A stretch of DNA of 64,000 nt from positions 6,414,001 through 6,478,000 of the forward strand of contig JADLSH010000395.1 of NCBI GenBank assembly GCA_016169945.1, given 5' to 3'. Position 1 is the stretch's first letter. Each line of letters starts with the position of its first letter. Source of the stretch: Trachythela sp. YZ-2020. Lineage: Eukaryota; Cnidaria; Anthozoa; Malacalcyonacea; Clavulariidae. Made by a program: the position numbers and the translations under genes. Below are positions 1-12,200 of this stretch, piece after piece. The notes under the pieces are model-generated. The model did no database searches. It had not been told where the DNA came from and saw only the letters and a program-made list of their open reading frames with translations.

Positions 1-3000
1 CATGACTGTCGTCATAGCTGCGCGCTGCATGGCGCGATTTATGATTAATTTGTCAGAGTTTTTTCAGAAGACGCCACGACGACGCTACGACATTGTTGCG
101 TTTGTTTAAATTTTATTTATTATAAATTTTTTTTACATGTTGCTTTTTGCTTTGTTTTTTAGCTGTGCCTTATGCATCGTGTGCAACCAATACCGTGCTT
201 CATAGCTATATTTATGTTATGTTTATTTAATTATGGCAAGCCTATACACATATCATTGCGAGTATTTAATTTTTTTTCGATGATTCTTTTTCGGTTTTTT
301 TTGATGTTCGACAGTACAGTAGTTTGCAGCACTGTTAATAAGTTTTCTGATATGTATCTGTGATGTGTTAGTTTTCTTCGAACTATATCGAACAATGTGT
401 TTGTTGATTTTTGTGACGTTTTGTTGTTGTTGTGTGGCGTCTTGCGTTTAAAATGTAAGCAAACAGCTTAAAATTTTTAAAACATCTATTCAGCTGATAA
501 CAGCTTATCTATTTTACTATAATGAGAGTGATAGTATCAATATACAGCAACAAGCAAAACAATCAAAAACAACCAAAACAGCAAAGAAAAAATATCTATG
601 CCACCTATGAAAAATATGACTGATTTAATGAATGAAATTTGAAGAATGTGATGCCTTTTACTGAATGCATGTCAAAGAGCAATCGTCATAAATCGTTCGC
701 ATGCAATGTCATAAAGTTATCGTATCAAAAATACAATACTGATCGTTTTATAAATTTATATTTACAAATTTAATAAGACATACACAAGCTTCTGATTGTT
801 ACAACTTTCACTGTGATAGATCACAGACGCACGATGTAATGACTTGTTGCAATAACGACTTGAGATTTACAACAGGAGACGAGACTTTTTCACATGCTCA
901 CAAATTGAAAGAATCAAAGTCATTCTCATTCCGGAGCTGGCAAACAGCTGAGCGGCGGCAACTCAAACTCGCAGCAGACAAAACGCAACTCCGCTCTCCG
1001 GCCAGCACGTGCATGGCCTTACAAGACCAGTGACTCAATGTGCACAGCTGATTTATGGAAAAGGGAGGGGGTGTGACAGGGGGTTGCGGAAGAGGTCACT
1101 ATCTCGAGTAAAATCTGCCCAGTAGTTTTTTTGTTAATCCATTGATATGGATTATATTTTTCTGACATTTATATTGAACAACATCCAGTACTCAGCCAGG
1201 TAAGCCTGACATTTCTAGTATCTGGGTGATGGTTCACTCCAAGCCTCGAATGTCCAGCAAGACACTGTAGATGGTGGTGTTTTTTGACCTACGTCATTTT
1301 TTTGACGTCATACACCAAAATGTAACGCAAAATTTAATCTTTTGGCAAATCCAGGCTCTTTATATTATATATGTATCGATTTATATCGCGACTATAATTT
1401 CAGGATTTGTAGTATAAACACAAATGTAAACTGTGTTCATTTTATGCTCTTAGCTCGACATAAATTTATGAGTATATCACAACTGTTAATCACAAGTTTG
1501 GTCAGACAAATTAACATCCTAAAGTCCACTACATTTTTCTGACAATGACAGGAATTGAAAATGCTAAGTTCTTATGTGTATAAAATCATTATTAAAATAC
1601 TGTATTTGCAGTATTTGCATTAAACAATATTTAATATACATTAAAATTACTACAGGTAACTATGAACCAGTCATTGTGAATCCCACCTCCTGCAACCAGG
1701 GAAATGGCAGAACAAAGTGGGAGATATAAGCCAGTATAACAAGTTTGTTGTCCCTCAATATACAGGGGAATCACTGGGGGTATGCACTCAGCTTTTGTGG
1801 TTGTAAAATCATAGACACAGCTTTGTGAGTTAATCAACTATCATTCAGAGGCTTTGAGAAATTATGGGGGGTCCACCCCCCTTCACCCCCTGGTTTCTGC
1901 CACTGCTGGCGCATAAAGCCAATGGGCAAGCTAATGAATGGCAAGCAGTCATCAGGAGTTTTCAAAGACATATTTTGTATTTTTGGGGTGCAAGAAATGC
2001 CTAACACTTTCTCCACATGTATGGAAGAATTACAAAACTAGTCTTGGGGAAGTGTGGCAGGCAGACCCCCCATTGACCTTCCCCCATGGCCTTGCTATAG
2101 GGACGGGGGTGCCAGACATGTTTCAACTGCAGTACAATTATTTTGAAATTAGTCCACCTGCCATTCCCCATGGTCTCATCACTAATCAGATATATCATTA
2201 GCAAAGGTAACCAGTGGACAATTTTACGAAATAAAATATGTTGAGGTTTGGTATTAGTTGACCATATTATGGGTTTTCAGTTTTTCAAAGTGTATGTACT
2301 GGTTCTTAAATTACATCATTACTCTAGCTACTGCACGTACATCTCTTATATGACTAATATGCTAATGAGTACAGTTGTGCACTATTGATGGTTTTCATGT
2401 GACGTGGACGTCATGCTGGTGGACAACTTCAAAGTTCTGATGTTTATCAGAGCAAATCATTTATTGATATTTCTTTGCTTTAAGGTATTTTTCCACAAGC
2501 AAGGGAAGATGTGAAAACCACCAATTGTGGGAAGAGAGAGAATTGCCTACAACTACAAGCTACAATTAGTAAGCCATCTGTCTCATCGTCCCAGAAAATA
2601 AACGCTCAATGAAGCGTCTTTTTGACATTATTTTAGCAAAATTAGACGAAAATTTTACAAAACACACGTATTTCTTACCATTTTTGTTGTGGATTCGAGA
2701 TATACATTATTGCAATAAACAGTATAATAGTTAGTTATAACACTTCACTTAAATTTGTTCTAACATTTCATAGATTGCAATTTCATTATTTCATAGATTA
2801 TTGCTGCCACAGTGAGCGAGCCTTCAGCGAGCAAGCAAGGCAGCAGACCTCTGGCAGCAGACTAATTGCTGCGGAGCGAGCGAGCCTGAAGCGAGCGAGC
2901 GTAGCAGCAGCCTAAGATATGTGCAGAGAGGGAGTTTTGAAGTAAATTTTATTTAGCGCATGGAATTGTGGTCGTGCGCGCTTGCTATGCGCAGAACACC

Positions 3001-4790
3001 AATTTTATACTCGCTCAGTTCCATGTGCTTTTCGATTTTGACGGACGGAGTCTAAAGCTTTTTCAAGTCTATTTTGACCATTCAAGGTAGGAAATTTTGT
3101 CTTTTGTTTACATGTTACGTTTACATTTGTTTACTCCTTTTTGGAAAGTTGGCAATCTCAATTTATATAAATATGTTTTTATTCCTATTTTACAATGTCT
3201 AGTCGCGTTCACATATTATTGTCAGAACAGACAGGGTCTCAGTTCTGCGCGCACTAAGACAAATATTCGAATGGCAATGAGTTGAAATGAGTTGTGCTTT
3301 ACATGTAGGTGACTCGCATATCCAGCAAAGTAAGAACAGAATGATGGAACAACGCTTTCGTTTATAGCTTTCCAAATGCAAAATTATTTTGCGCACATGT
3401 ATATATTTTTAACGCTTTTATACACTACAAAAATATGCAAATTTCCTTGCGTGGCAGTGTCAAATTACTCATCGCAGTAAACATGGGTTTCATGTGGGAA
3501 TTCCATGTGGAAGAACAATACATGGAAAATATTGCTATTTTGAAATAGACGTTACAAAATTTGATGTCTTTCATGTTTCGTGATATATTTAGCTTGTCTC
3601 ATCCTGCAAACTATGCTAGGGTATGCATCTACTGACAGCGCGCAGCTACTGGGTCAATGCCAATAATTACCGTCTACTGAATATAATTTGTGTTGCATAT
3701 TTGTTTGCATGTTTGTTTCAAGGAGCTAAAGAATAATAACAGTACCGCAGCATTCCCTACCTTGCAGGTACCCTAGTTTGAGACAGCTAGGCAAAATCTC
3801 AATCTGCTATGGACGCAATGCATTGTGGTTCCAATTGAAATAACCACAATGCAACGCGCGGCTTGTATAAACCAACTCGATGGAAGCGCGTGTTCTCTTA
3901 TTGCGTTTGGTCCCTTGAAGAAGCAGCCAGGAAGAAATTGTTTTAAAATAGTAGCTTAGATTTATTATAGAAAGGACGTTTATGCAACCCAAAATAGTCA
4001 ATAGATTGTAAACAAGATCGCTGCAGGATTAACTCGTACCAATGCGCAAAAAATATACTACAAATACAATTATGTATCAAGGCAGTTGCAAATTGCACTC
4101 AGTGCTTCGAAGATAGAAAAATAACCTACTCATTGGGGACTCACAACTGGGCGCATTACAACATCTGTATGAAAGTTGTAAGAGCAATACATTTTCGCGA
4201 AAGGTCAGGAAAGATAGTGTTTCGCATGATTTCGTAGCAAAATAAACCATGCCTATCGTCTACGCAGAAAAATCAGTGAGATTATAAATGTGACCTACTG
4301 AGAATATATTGCGGCGAAACATTTCGGTGGTGTTATGTTACCTATTATTATCGAAATGATGTTGACAGTTGAAGCAACCGTGTACTATACTGCAAAGAAT
4401 AATGTGGTTGCTGTGGAAAAACGCATGAACAACCTGGCATAGGATAATATATCTACGACTACGAAGACATATTTCTTATTCTAACAATTTACTGTTCAGT
4501 TCAGATAGATTTCGTCCACCAATCGCGGACTTGGTCCATCATTTGGGGGAGGCCGCGCGCGCGCGGGGTCAGCCTTGAATACGCGATTACAAAATAAACA
4601 GGACGAAAACTGACTTTTCTGGCTAAAAAGACGTTGGACTGGTCCGCGATGGGGTAGGGGAGGGGGGGGGTTGTTAAGAATAAATAATTGCATGTTAATG
4701 TTATAATCGCATATAAGTAATCAGGAACATTTACAAAACTGGTGAATAACATGAATTAGTAAAATTACATAGATTATTGAAAATTCTCAA
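1..4790. other. AT-rich region with no recognisable gene
   Basis: I read both strands and found no exon with a recognisable protein motif and flanking splice sites, and no RNA gene. Short open frames here are at most about 90 codons and have no family resemblance that I can see. The only local structure is a GC-richer stretch with repeated GCGAGC words near 2815-2915. This is probably intergenic or old repeat sequence. Confidence 0.5.
2815..2915. repeat. Short direct repeats of a GAGCGAGC word
   Basis: Within about 100 bp the word GCGAGC or AGCGAGC recurs at least six times, mixed with GCAGCAG words, inside AT-rich surroundings. There is no coding frame or splice context. It may be the end of an unrecognised mobile element. 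Confidence 0.4.
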
Positions 4791-5051
4791 TGCTGATGAA
4801 TGAATGAATGAATGAAGACTTTATTTAACGAGAGTTATACACATGCCAGTTTACACTGATAAATGTGTGGCTCTCAAACTATTCTAATATACTAACTATA
4901 AACCTATGAACTAATGTTTATATACTGTACATATTTCTAAACTCAGGTTAAAAGACTATTATACTATATATTACATCTATTATATATATAAGATTATATG
5001 ATAAAATGATCAATGTTTTCGTAGCTAAGATAAGATTATATGATAAAATGA

Positions 5052-5560
5052 TCAATGTTTAAAGAGCAGTTTCATGTTGTGTTTAAATGATGCCACAGAT
5101 TCCTTTTCACGCACTGTCTTAGGTAACTGGTTCCATTGTTTTATGGTCGTAACAGAAAATGTACGACCACCTTCAGTTTCTCGCTTATATTTAGGGCACA
5201 GGAAGTTAAGATTACTATATCTAGTAGCTCTACTATTTACACTACAATTTAGTTTTAACATATTCCCTAAATAGTCAGGAGATTCACTGTTAATGCGTTT
5301 ATAGGCTGTTGTTGCTTTAAGTATCTTCACATCATCGTAATATATGGGATCCAGTTTAGTTTCTTAAACATATTAACTGTTCGCGCTGATGTGTCCAGAT
5401 CTAAAATCACCCGAGCTGCTCTCTTCTGTAACTTTAAAACTCTGTTTAAGTTTTCCTTTGAAGTAGTTATCCAAACAGCTGATCCATATATTATCCAAAC
5501 AGCTGAGTAATATTGGTTTTATCATAGCATTATATTAAAGAATGCACTCTCTATGTGGAA
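5052..5560 (-). pseudogene. LINE C-terminal region
   Basis: Minus-strand translation gives the conserved post-RT tail of this LINE group: a region like LQKRAARVI, then a segment with RYSNLNFLCP and WNQLPKTVREKES close to the stop near 5052. This tail is shared in pattern with the LINE fragments at 12183-13088, 14851-15075, 23726-24130, 32377-32537 and 56041-56247, although they are not all the same family. Confidence 0.8.
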
Positions 5561-5793
5561 GGCAGCGGCGCTTTATTTTACTGAGTATACCGCGATTCTC
5601 TGTGATAATTTCTTACATAGATTGTCGACATGTACAGCAAAGCTCAGTTCATCATTGAACGTAACTCCAAGCAATTTAAACGAAGAGACCTGCTCAAGTT
5701 TTCCCCATTCAGTATAAGATCAATATCGAAGGTGTCCAAATTCTTCTTCAGGCGTCTTCCGGCGACCAGCATAGTTTTTTGTCTTCTCTTCAT

Positions 5794-6829
5794 TCAAAAC
5801 CAAATGGTTAATCCTTGACCAATTTGCAAGACTTGTAATATCCTTCTGTAGTTCCACCGTAATTGACTGAGGAGCGGTTGAGTAATCATGTGCATAGCTA
5901 AGTGTCGTATCGTCAGCATAGATATCTGCAACAGAATGTTCAATCTGACCAGGAAGATCGTTGATGAATATAATAAGGGTCTGGTCGATGACTTTGCACT
6001 GTCCACGTAGACATACTGAGATCGATCAGAAAGATAACTTTCAAACAATTCCAAAAATTGGCCATGTATACCATATGAATAAAGCTTCTTTATCAAAATG
6101 TTATGGTCTATTAGATCAAATGCTTTTTTACAATCTACAAAGACTAGGCCACTAACGCAGTTTTCATCAAGCAACTGATCTAGAAGTCAATTAAAGCATT
6201 TTCAGTGGAGAATGACTTCCGAAAGCCAGACTGTAATCCATACAGCAGGACATTCTCCTTCAGGTGAGCACGTATAATGATGTAGCAATATGCCTTTCAA
6301 ACACCTTAACCAAGACAGGTAACACTGATATGGGTCTGAAGTTTGAGGCTTCACTTTTACAGCCTTTGCCTTTGTAGATAGGTGTGACACTCGCCTCCTT
6401 CCACTTTGTTGGAAATTTGCATGTTGTTATGCAGTGATTTATTATTCTACTAAGCGATTCTGATATCACAGGAGAAGCTAACTTGAGAAGCCGTATATAC
6501 CCACATCATCAGGACCAGTTGCTTTATATACAGGAATTTGATCCATAAAATCGTTGATTTGCTCGGGTGTTACAGGTATATGCGGAATTTCGAACTGTGA
6601 ATGAACTTGTTGCTCTGGGAAATTTAGTTAAAATCGATTTCGGCTGTTCGATAAAATACGAGTTAAACATTTGAGCAATTTGTTGTTTGTCTGTTACCGA
6701 CTTGTTGCCGTCATTCAAACGCCATTTAAATTTTTCTTTGCAGGCGTTCTCGCCATCAAGCTCTCGTATTAAGCGCCATAGTTTTTTAGGATCGTTTCTA
6801 TTTTCTGCAACTTTATTCTTAAAGAACAT
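5794..6829 (-). pseudogene. LINE reverse transcriptase core (broken)
   Basis: Three open segments in different frames together give RT landmarks: the pre-palm region (6524-6829), WKEASVTPIYKGKG (about 6370-6420), KKAFDLIDHNIL (about 6110-6150) and, in another frame, IYADDTTLSYA around 5895-5923 with the catalytic YADD. The shifts between segments show decay. It continues into a C-terminal segment at 5052-5560 typical of CR1/L2 LINEs. Confidence 0.85.
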
Positions 6830-7008
6830 TTGTTTAGTTTTTCGTAGTAAATTAGTGACTTTATTTTTCGCCTTTTTAAAAGTTGACCAGTCAAAATCAG
6901 ATTGTGTTTGTCTAGCCTTATGGAGTAGCTTGTCTCTATTCTTTAGCTCATCTTCAATAATTTTATTAAACCAATCAGGTTGAGACTTTCTTTTAACTCG
7001 CTTTTGTC

Positions 7009-7572
7009 TTAATGGCGCATGTTGATCAACAATATCATTAAAAATGTTATACCATACATTGACAATGTCATCAGGACCTTCAAAAATGAATGCACAATAC
7101 CATGGGGCAGATGATCGGACATACCTGACGACAACATTTCGACCTTTCTGATTCGTTCAGGATGACTGCACCATATATGATCGAGACAAGATTGCGACAT
7201 AGGTCTTGTAATTTGATTGACCAACTGAGACAAATTAAGATTCAATAAGTTTTTCATTAATTTTTGTTTACAAAACTTTCCCTGTGTCATAAAGTCAAAG
7301 TTAAGGTCACCCATGATTATAAGCTCTTTGTTATGCAATTTCGTGTTCTCAATATTTCTACCAAGTTGCTTATCCATATCTATATTCGATGATGACAGAC
7401 GATATACCCCAGCAACGAACAATGATCTTTTAGATTTATGCAGGTTAACTTCTAGCCACAGTGCCTCTACGTCATCGTCCTCCATATCAATTCGCCGTTC
7501 AACACCCAGATCATTATGTACAAATGCCATAACCCCACCTCCGAGCTTGCATGTTCTGTCCTTTTGGAACAA
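7009..7572 (-). pseudogene. LINE endonuclease domain (broken)
   Basis: The 187-codon frame carries endonuclease/exonuclease/phosphatase landmarks in the right order: a GGGVMAFVH-type segment near the start, GDLNFDFM (the GDFN box) and SDHLPHG (the SDH box) near the C-terminus. It follows the 2A segment after a frameshift and leads toward the RT. It would nick target DNA for target-primed reverse transcription in an active element. Frameshifts on both sides mean that this copy makes no full product. Confidence 0.85.
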
Positions 7573-7609
7573 CTTGTAGCCCGAGATAGTGTATAGGTAG
7601 TCAGGAGTT

Positions 7610-8020
7610 TTATCTGTGCAAAATGTTTCGGATAAAATCAGATGTAAGCCGTTGTATATTCCAGTGGCAAATCTTTAATCCTTTTGATATTGGCATCTGT
7701 AAATTGAGTTGTGCAGGGCCAGGATTTAAAGCAACATCTCCACAAAGTTTTAATATCGTTACCAGCAACACATCCCTTGTAAGACGAATAGCTTTGGTCG
7801 CTTTATAATTTACCATAGAATCCGTGAGCAGAGATGATCGTCGACGTTTAAGATGGCAAATGTTGTTTAATACTGGGCGAGACAGTTCGCTAGCAGCTCG
7901 AAAATTCTCCCTGAGGTTGTTCAATTGCATATATTCATTATTATAGGCTTTTGTGTCAAACAGAATCAGAAAAATTGAGTAAAATATAACTTTTGTCAGC
8001 AGCCATGAACTGACCGCCAT
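7610..8020 (-). pseudogene. LINE 5' segment with 2A-like peptide
   Basis: This 136-codon open frame begins with a hydrophobic leader (residues about 1-25), then a basic stretch, then a 2A-like motif GDVALNPGP at residues 94-102 (bases 7715-7741). It ends in the start of the endonuclease domain (CHWNIQRL, residues 118-125). The frame is lost just before 7572, where the endonuclease continues in another frame. In known 2A peptides the ribosome skips the bond between the last Gly and Pro. The usual Glu of the DxExNPGP consensus is Ala here, so activity is uncertain. In echinoderm LINEs such 2A peptides can also act as signal sequences; that role here is inference. Confidence 0.8.
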
Positions 8021-8181
8021 CTTGCCTGTGTTAGGTTGATTGGTTGCGCTACCTCGGATTAATACGCGATAATCACCTAAAGCGTTTTTAAGCCGCTTTT
8101 ATCGTAAATATTCAATTAAATATTTTTGAAATGTGCATTTGTTATTTTTTTCCAAATAATCACCTATGTAATTTTACTAAA

Positions 8182-8282
8182 ACAATTATTCACCTCAGGC
8201 TCGGTGAATATCGGTGAACTCTGATCGGTGAATAAAAACCTCGACTTCACCGATATTCACCTCGCCTTCAGCGAATAATTGT
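8182..8282. repeat. Palindromic MITE-like inverted repeat
   Basis: Left arm 8182-8218 and right arm 8246-8282 are near-perfect inverted copies of 37 nt built around GGTGAATATCGGTGAA, separated by a 27-nt loop. It can fold into one hairpin. It has no coding content. A short foldback MITE is the simplest reading. Confidence 0.75.
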
Positions 8283-8358
8283 TAAATACGAACTATAAAA
8301 GCAATTGAGGAACTTTAGTATTATCTAATTAATAAACAAGTTGGAATGTAAACGTAAG

Positions 8359-8469
8359 AGCACTTTCTCGATATATATGAGCAACTAACCCTAATCTTAA
8401 CCCCCTACCTAACCCTAATAATCCCTAATGCCTATTTCAGTACCGTTGCTCATATATCGAGAAAGAGCC
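8359..8469. mobile_element. 111-bp MITE with 8-bp TSD and telomere-like core
   Basis: Inverted ends built on CTTTCTCGATATATGAGCAAC (about 25 bp, with one 2-bp length difference) flank a core with several CCCTAA and AACCCTAA words. The 8-bp direct repeat AACGTAAG stands immediately outside both ends (8351-8358 and 8470-8477), which marks a transposition event. Eight-base duplications are typical of hAT-group transposases, but the end sequence does not let me name the family. Confidence 0.75.
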
Positions 8470-9236
8470 AACGTAAGGGAAGTTGCCAGCATAGACTACT
8501 TTCATAATTCAGATGAGTTTAAATATTCTTTTATGTGCATCTTAATAAGCCTTATCAGCCTTGTTTCTGTGACTGAAATTGAATATAATTTATTAACCTG
8601 AACGAGGTCAATGAGGCTTAATATTAAAAATCCGTTTATGCTTCTTGAAACTTGAGATTGTGCTAAAAAGGCATCATTTAGCATTTATATATTTATAATA
8701 GCAACGTTTCAATTTTCAAAATAATAGAAAATACTCTACCTTTTATTTCCAACTGACTGCTAAGCGTCAATCCAAACAAAATCGCCAAAACATACAAACG
8801 ATTAAAATGAGCTTTGAAGTGGAGTCCCACGCATATCTTTTCCATTTCTTATTGACTTCTTGTTAACAAAAATGCGACCTAAGTTGCCAAGTATCATAAA
8901 ACGACGGACTTGTCGAGCTTGTACACAACTTTATATACTGTACCAATGATAAATGATATGTAAGTAACTATTTTTAAAAGAGCTGCATAATATCATAGAT
9001 CAATGTTGGACCGGCACTTACAAGCTAAACCTTCGCACTTGAAGCTTTAATACATTAAAACACTTTTTAACAAATTTAAATAATAAATACTTCCTTTTGA
9101 GCAGTTGATTGTGCAGTGCTAACTGCTAACCTGCGACACTGTGCCTGCGATGCATGAACATCGAGCAGATTTCGGGATGATTTCTCGCGAGACTTTCGCG
9201 TGATATTCGCGACTTCGCGTGAAAGCTTTTCAGGCA

Positions 9237-12200
9237 ATGGCGGCAAGATCGAAGATGATTGGTAAATAGAATCTGTATATAAAATATTAAAGCGAGATAA
9301 AAGCAATAGTTTGATTTTTTAAAAATATATTTTGACATTATCGGAAAATAACCAGAACTTTTTTCCCTTTTTTTAGATATTGGAGCTAATTTAAGTGGTA
9401 TAAAGCAACTAACAAGAACAGTCAAGAAGTCTGTTTTAATAAAAATATTTTATATATGCACCCAGGGCTATAATTATCACTTATTTACTGAGACCGAGGG
9501 AAACAGCGTGTTTTGTGGGCCCGAGACCGATGTTGTTGCCCTCGGCTTTGGCAACAACATCGGTCGAGGGGCCACAAAACATGCTGTTTTCCCGAGGTCT
9601 CAGTAAATAAGTGTTTTATTATATAGCAAGTGTCAAAGTCTCAATAATTCACCTGGTATTCCGTCTTTATCTCTTAATAATAGATTAATATCTTCTTCTG
9701 AACGACTTGCAAACCGACCGGCAGACTCGCGCCTCACCTCCGGTTTCATTGTTGACCGGTTGCCGAACATGACGTTTTGTGGACCAGGACTTGATATGGT
9801 TTTGTCCAATCGGCAAACAGGAAAATTCAACTTTGACACTTGCTATATAATAATTAATACTTATTTACTGACGCCGAGGGAAGCAGTGTGTTTTGTGGAC
9901 CCCAGAGACCGCCGTTGTTTCGCCTTGGGCAACAACAAGCAGTCGAGAGGCCACAAAACATACTGTTTTCCCAAGGTTTCAGTAAGTAAGTGATTTGTTA
10001 TACCAACAAGTGTCAAATGACAAACAATTTGTTGATTTAAATCTTAAAATTTTGATTAAAATATAGAAAAACAGTAAAAAATGGGCTTTTGCCATTTACT
10101 TCCGGTTTTGTTATTTTTCCCTGGGGAAAAATAAATCCATTGTTGCCCGTTGCCATTGGCTATGCGGAAACATCATGATTTTTGGACTGCCACGCATGGA
10201 ATTGGATCTCTCGTCCAATGAAAAGCCACGAAAAAACAGACTTTGACACTTGGTAAATAACAATCCCTCTTCTGTGCCCATTGAGAAACCAGTATGGAAA
10301 GTAAGCGATTGCCATGTAACATGTGCCGTGCACAACAGATTATTTTGATGTACAACCTGGTGTACAATTTTTCAATTCAGTTATCTTTTGTGCACATATT
10401 ATAGCATTTGCCTATAATTAATTCAGTCTGGCAATTAGTTAACTTTTTGTACACCGGACGTTGATTCAGGCACATGTAAATGTACGCCAATTTCTGGAAT
10501 AATAAATGTGCAACTAGTAATACACCTTTTTATGTACGCCAAAAACTGAGCTTGTACACCGGACTTGTCCGGCGTACATCGTTTACATTCCAGTCTGGTA
10601 ATTAATTGCTTTTGCTCTCTACCAAAAGAGCCCTGTAAAACTGCCAGGAGATGATGTTTCTGAATCATTTTTTTCCCCACATGAGTTCTCATTATAGTGA
10701 TACTTAATAATCGCAGTTACATTATGTCCCTTGGCACAGGGGTGTAGGAAGATTGTTAAACTTAGGGGGGTTGACTCCCATGAGGCGCCACCATGGTTGC
10801 CGTGGAGCGAGAAAATTTGGAATCTCTTGAGTGTCGGAAATGGCATTTTCCCTACCTCTAGTGGAGTCTTCCCTACCTCTTTCGTTAGGCCCTTTCATTA
10901 ATATATTTACTATTTCAAATACTTCTAGTTTCGAATTAAAATATTTTGCTGCAATTTTCTTTAAATGCAGTTATTTTTGTGGGGACTGAAAGCTATTCAG
11001 CCCCCCTTATAAAATATTGGGGTGGTCGCGGTTCCCCCCCCCGGTCCCCCTGCTTCCTACGCCCCTGCCTTGGCAGTTATATTACATGCCTGGGCAGTTA
11101 TATTACGTCCCCAGGCAGTTACATAATGTCCCCGGGCAGTTACATTACGTTCCTGGGCAGTTACATTACGTCCCTGGGCAGTTACATTACGTCCCTGGGC
11201 AGTTACATTACGTCCCTGAGCAGTTACATTACGTCCCTGGGCAGTTACATTACGTCCCTGGGCAGTTACATTACGTCCCTGGGCAGTTACATTACGTCCC
11301 TGGGCAGTTACATTACGTCCCTGAGCAGTTACATTACGTCGCTGGGCAGTTACATTACGTCCCTGGGCAGTTACATTACGTCCCTGGGCAGTTACATTAC
11401 GTCCCTGAGCAGTTACATTACGTCCCTGGGCAGTTACATTACGTCCCTGGGCAGTTACATTACGTCCCTGGGCAGTTACATTACGTCCCTGGGCAGTTAC
11501 ATTACGTCCCTGGGCAGTTACATTACGTCCCTGGGCAGTTACATTACCTCCCTATAAAGCAGCTATATAGTTAATTATATGAAATCAAACATTTGTTTTC
11601 ATTTATTTTTTCTAAGATTTAATGTTCCGAGGAATTTATCATGGCAAGCAACATCATCCTGGTAAGAATACAGTGTATAAATAATGCTTTCTCAGGCATA
11701 CACTGTATAACATTTAAGCAACAGATAAGCAAGCTTTCCTTGACAAGTTCCTTCACGAGTTTATTTGTTCGTGAATCGTGTGTACTGCAAACAAGTTTTT
11801 TGATCAATTTATGATGACTAGCTTTTAAACAAGGCTCCTTGTCAAGGAAAACTTGTCAATTTTTTGTCATACACACAAGAAAATAAAACTTGTCAAGGAA
11901 AACTTGCTCGTCTGTTCCGGGTTTTACAGTACACGAGCGTTGATTAGTCGAGAAGCGAGTTTCTATAACTGTATAGAAACACGGAATTAAAAATATCCCG
12001 CCTCGCGCCTTACAAGTAACAAGCAAATAAAAACGTAACTAAACAAAACAATTTTATTGCGCATTATAATCGAAAAAATGTTTGATAATGCTAGTCTTGA
12101 CAAAGAAATTGAGATTGACATCATCATCAACTAACAATGGCGGCTGCAATAAACATCGCTCTCCTGATTTTTGTTTTGTAAAATGTTAAGAAGCAATCTT

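Larger units (their letters stand above)
4795..8025 (-). mobile_element. Near full-length decayed CR1/L2-like LINE
   Basis: Reading the minus strand from 8020 to 4797 gives, in order: an N-terminal segment with a 2A-like peptide, an apurinic-type endonuclease, a reverse transcriptase with an intact YADD box (5909-5920), and the usual LINE C-terminal segment. The 3' end is a short TTCA tetranucleotide tail (4797-4816), which fixes the orientation. The frame is broken in several places, so the copy is inactive. The order endonuclease then RT in one reading direction and the microsatellite tail fit the CR1/L2 group; the exact clade needs a phylogeny. Confidence 0.9.

Noticed and set aside
839..2204. 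Several short open frames (60-87 codons)
   Set aside because: No motif, no conserved splice context, and frames overlap on both strands. They look like chance frames.
10946..11574. Two long overlapping open frames (203 and 185 codons) with 7-residue repeats
   Set aside because: They arise because the minisatellite unit is 21 bp, a multiple of three. The start regions lie inside a MITE and there is no splice or family support.
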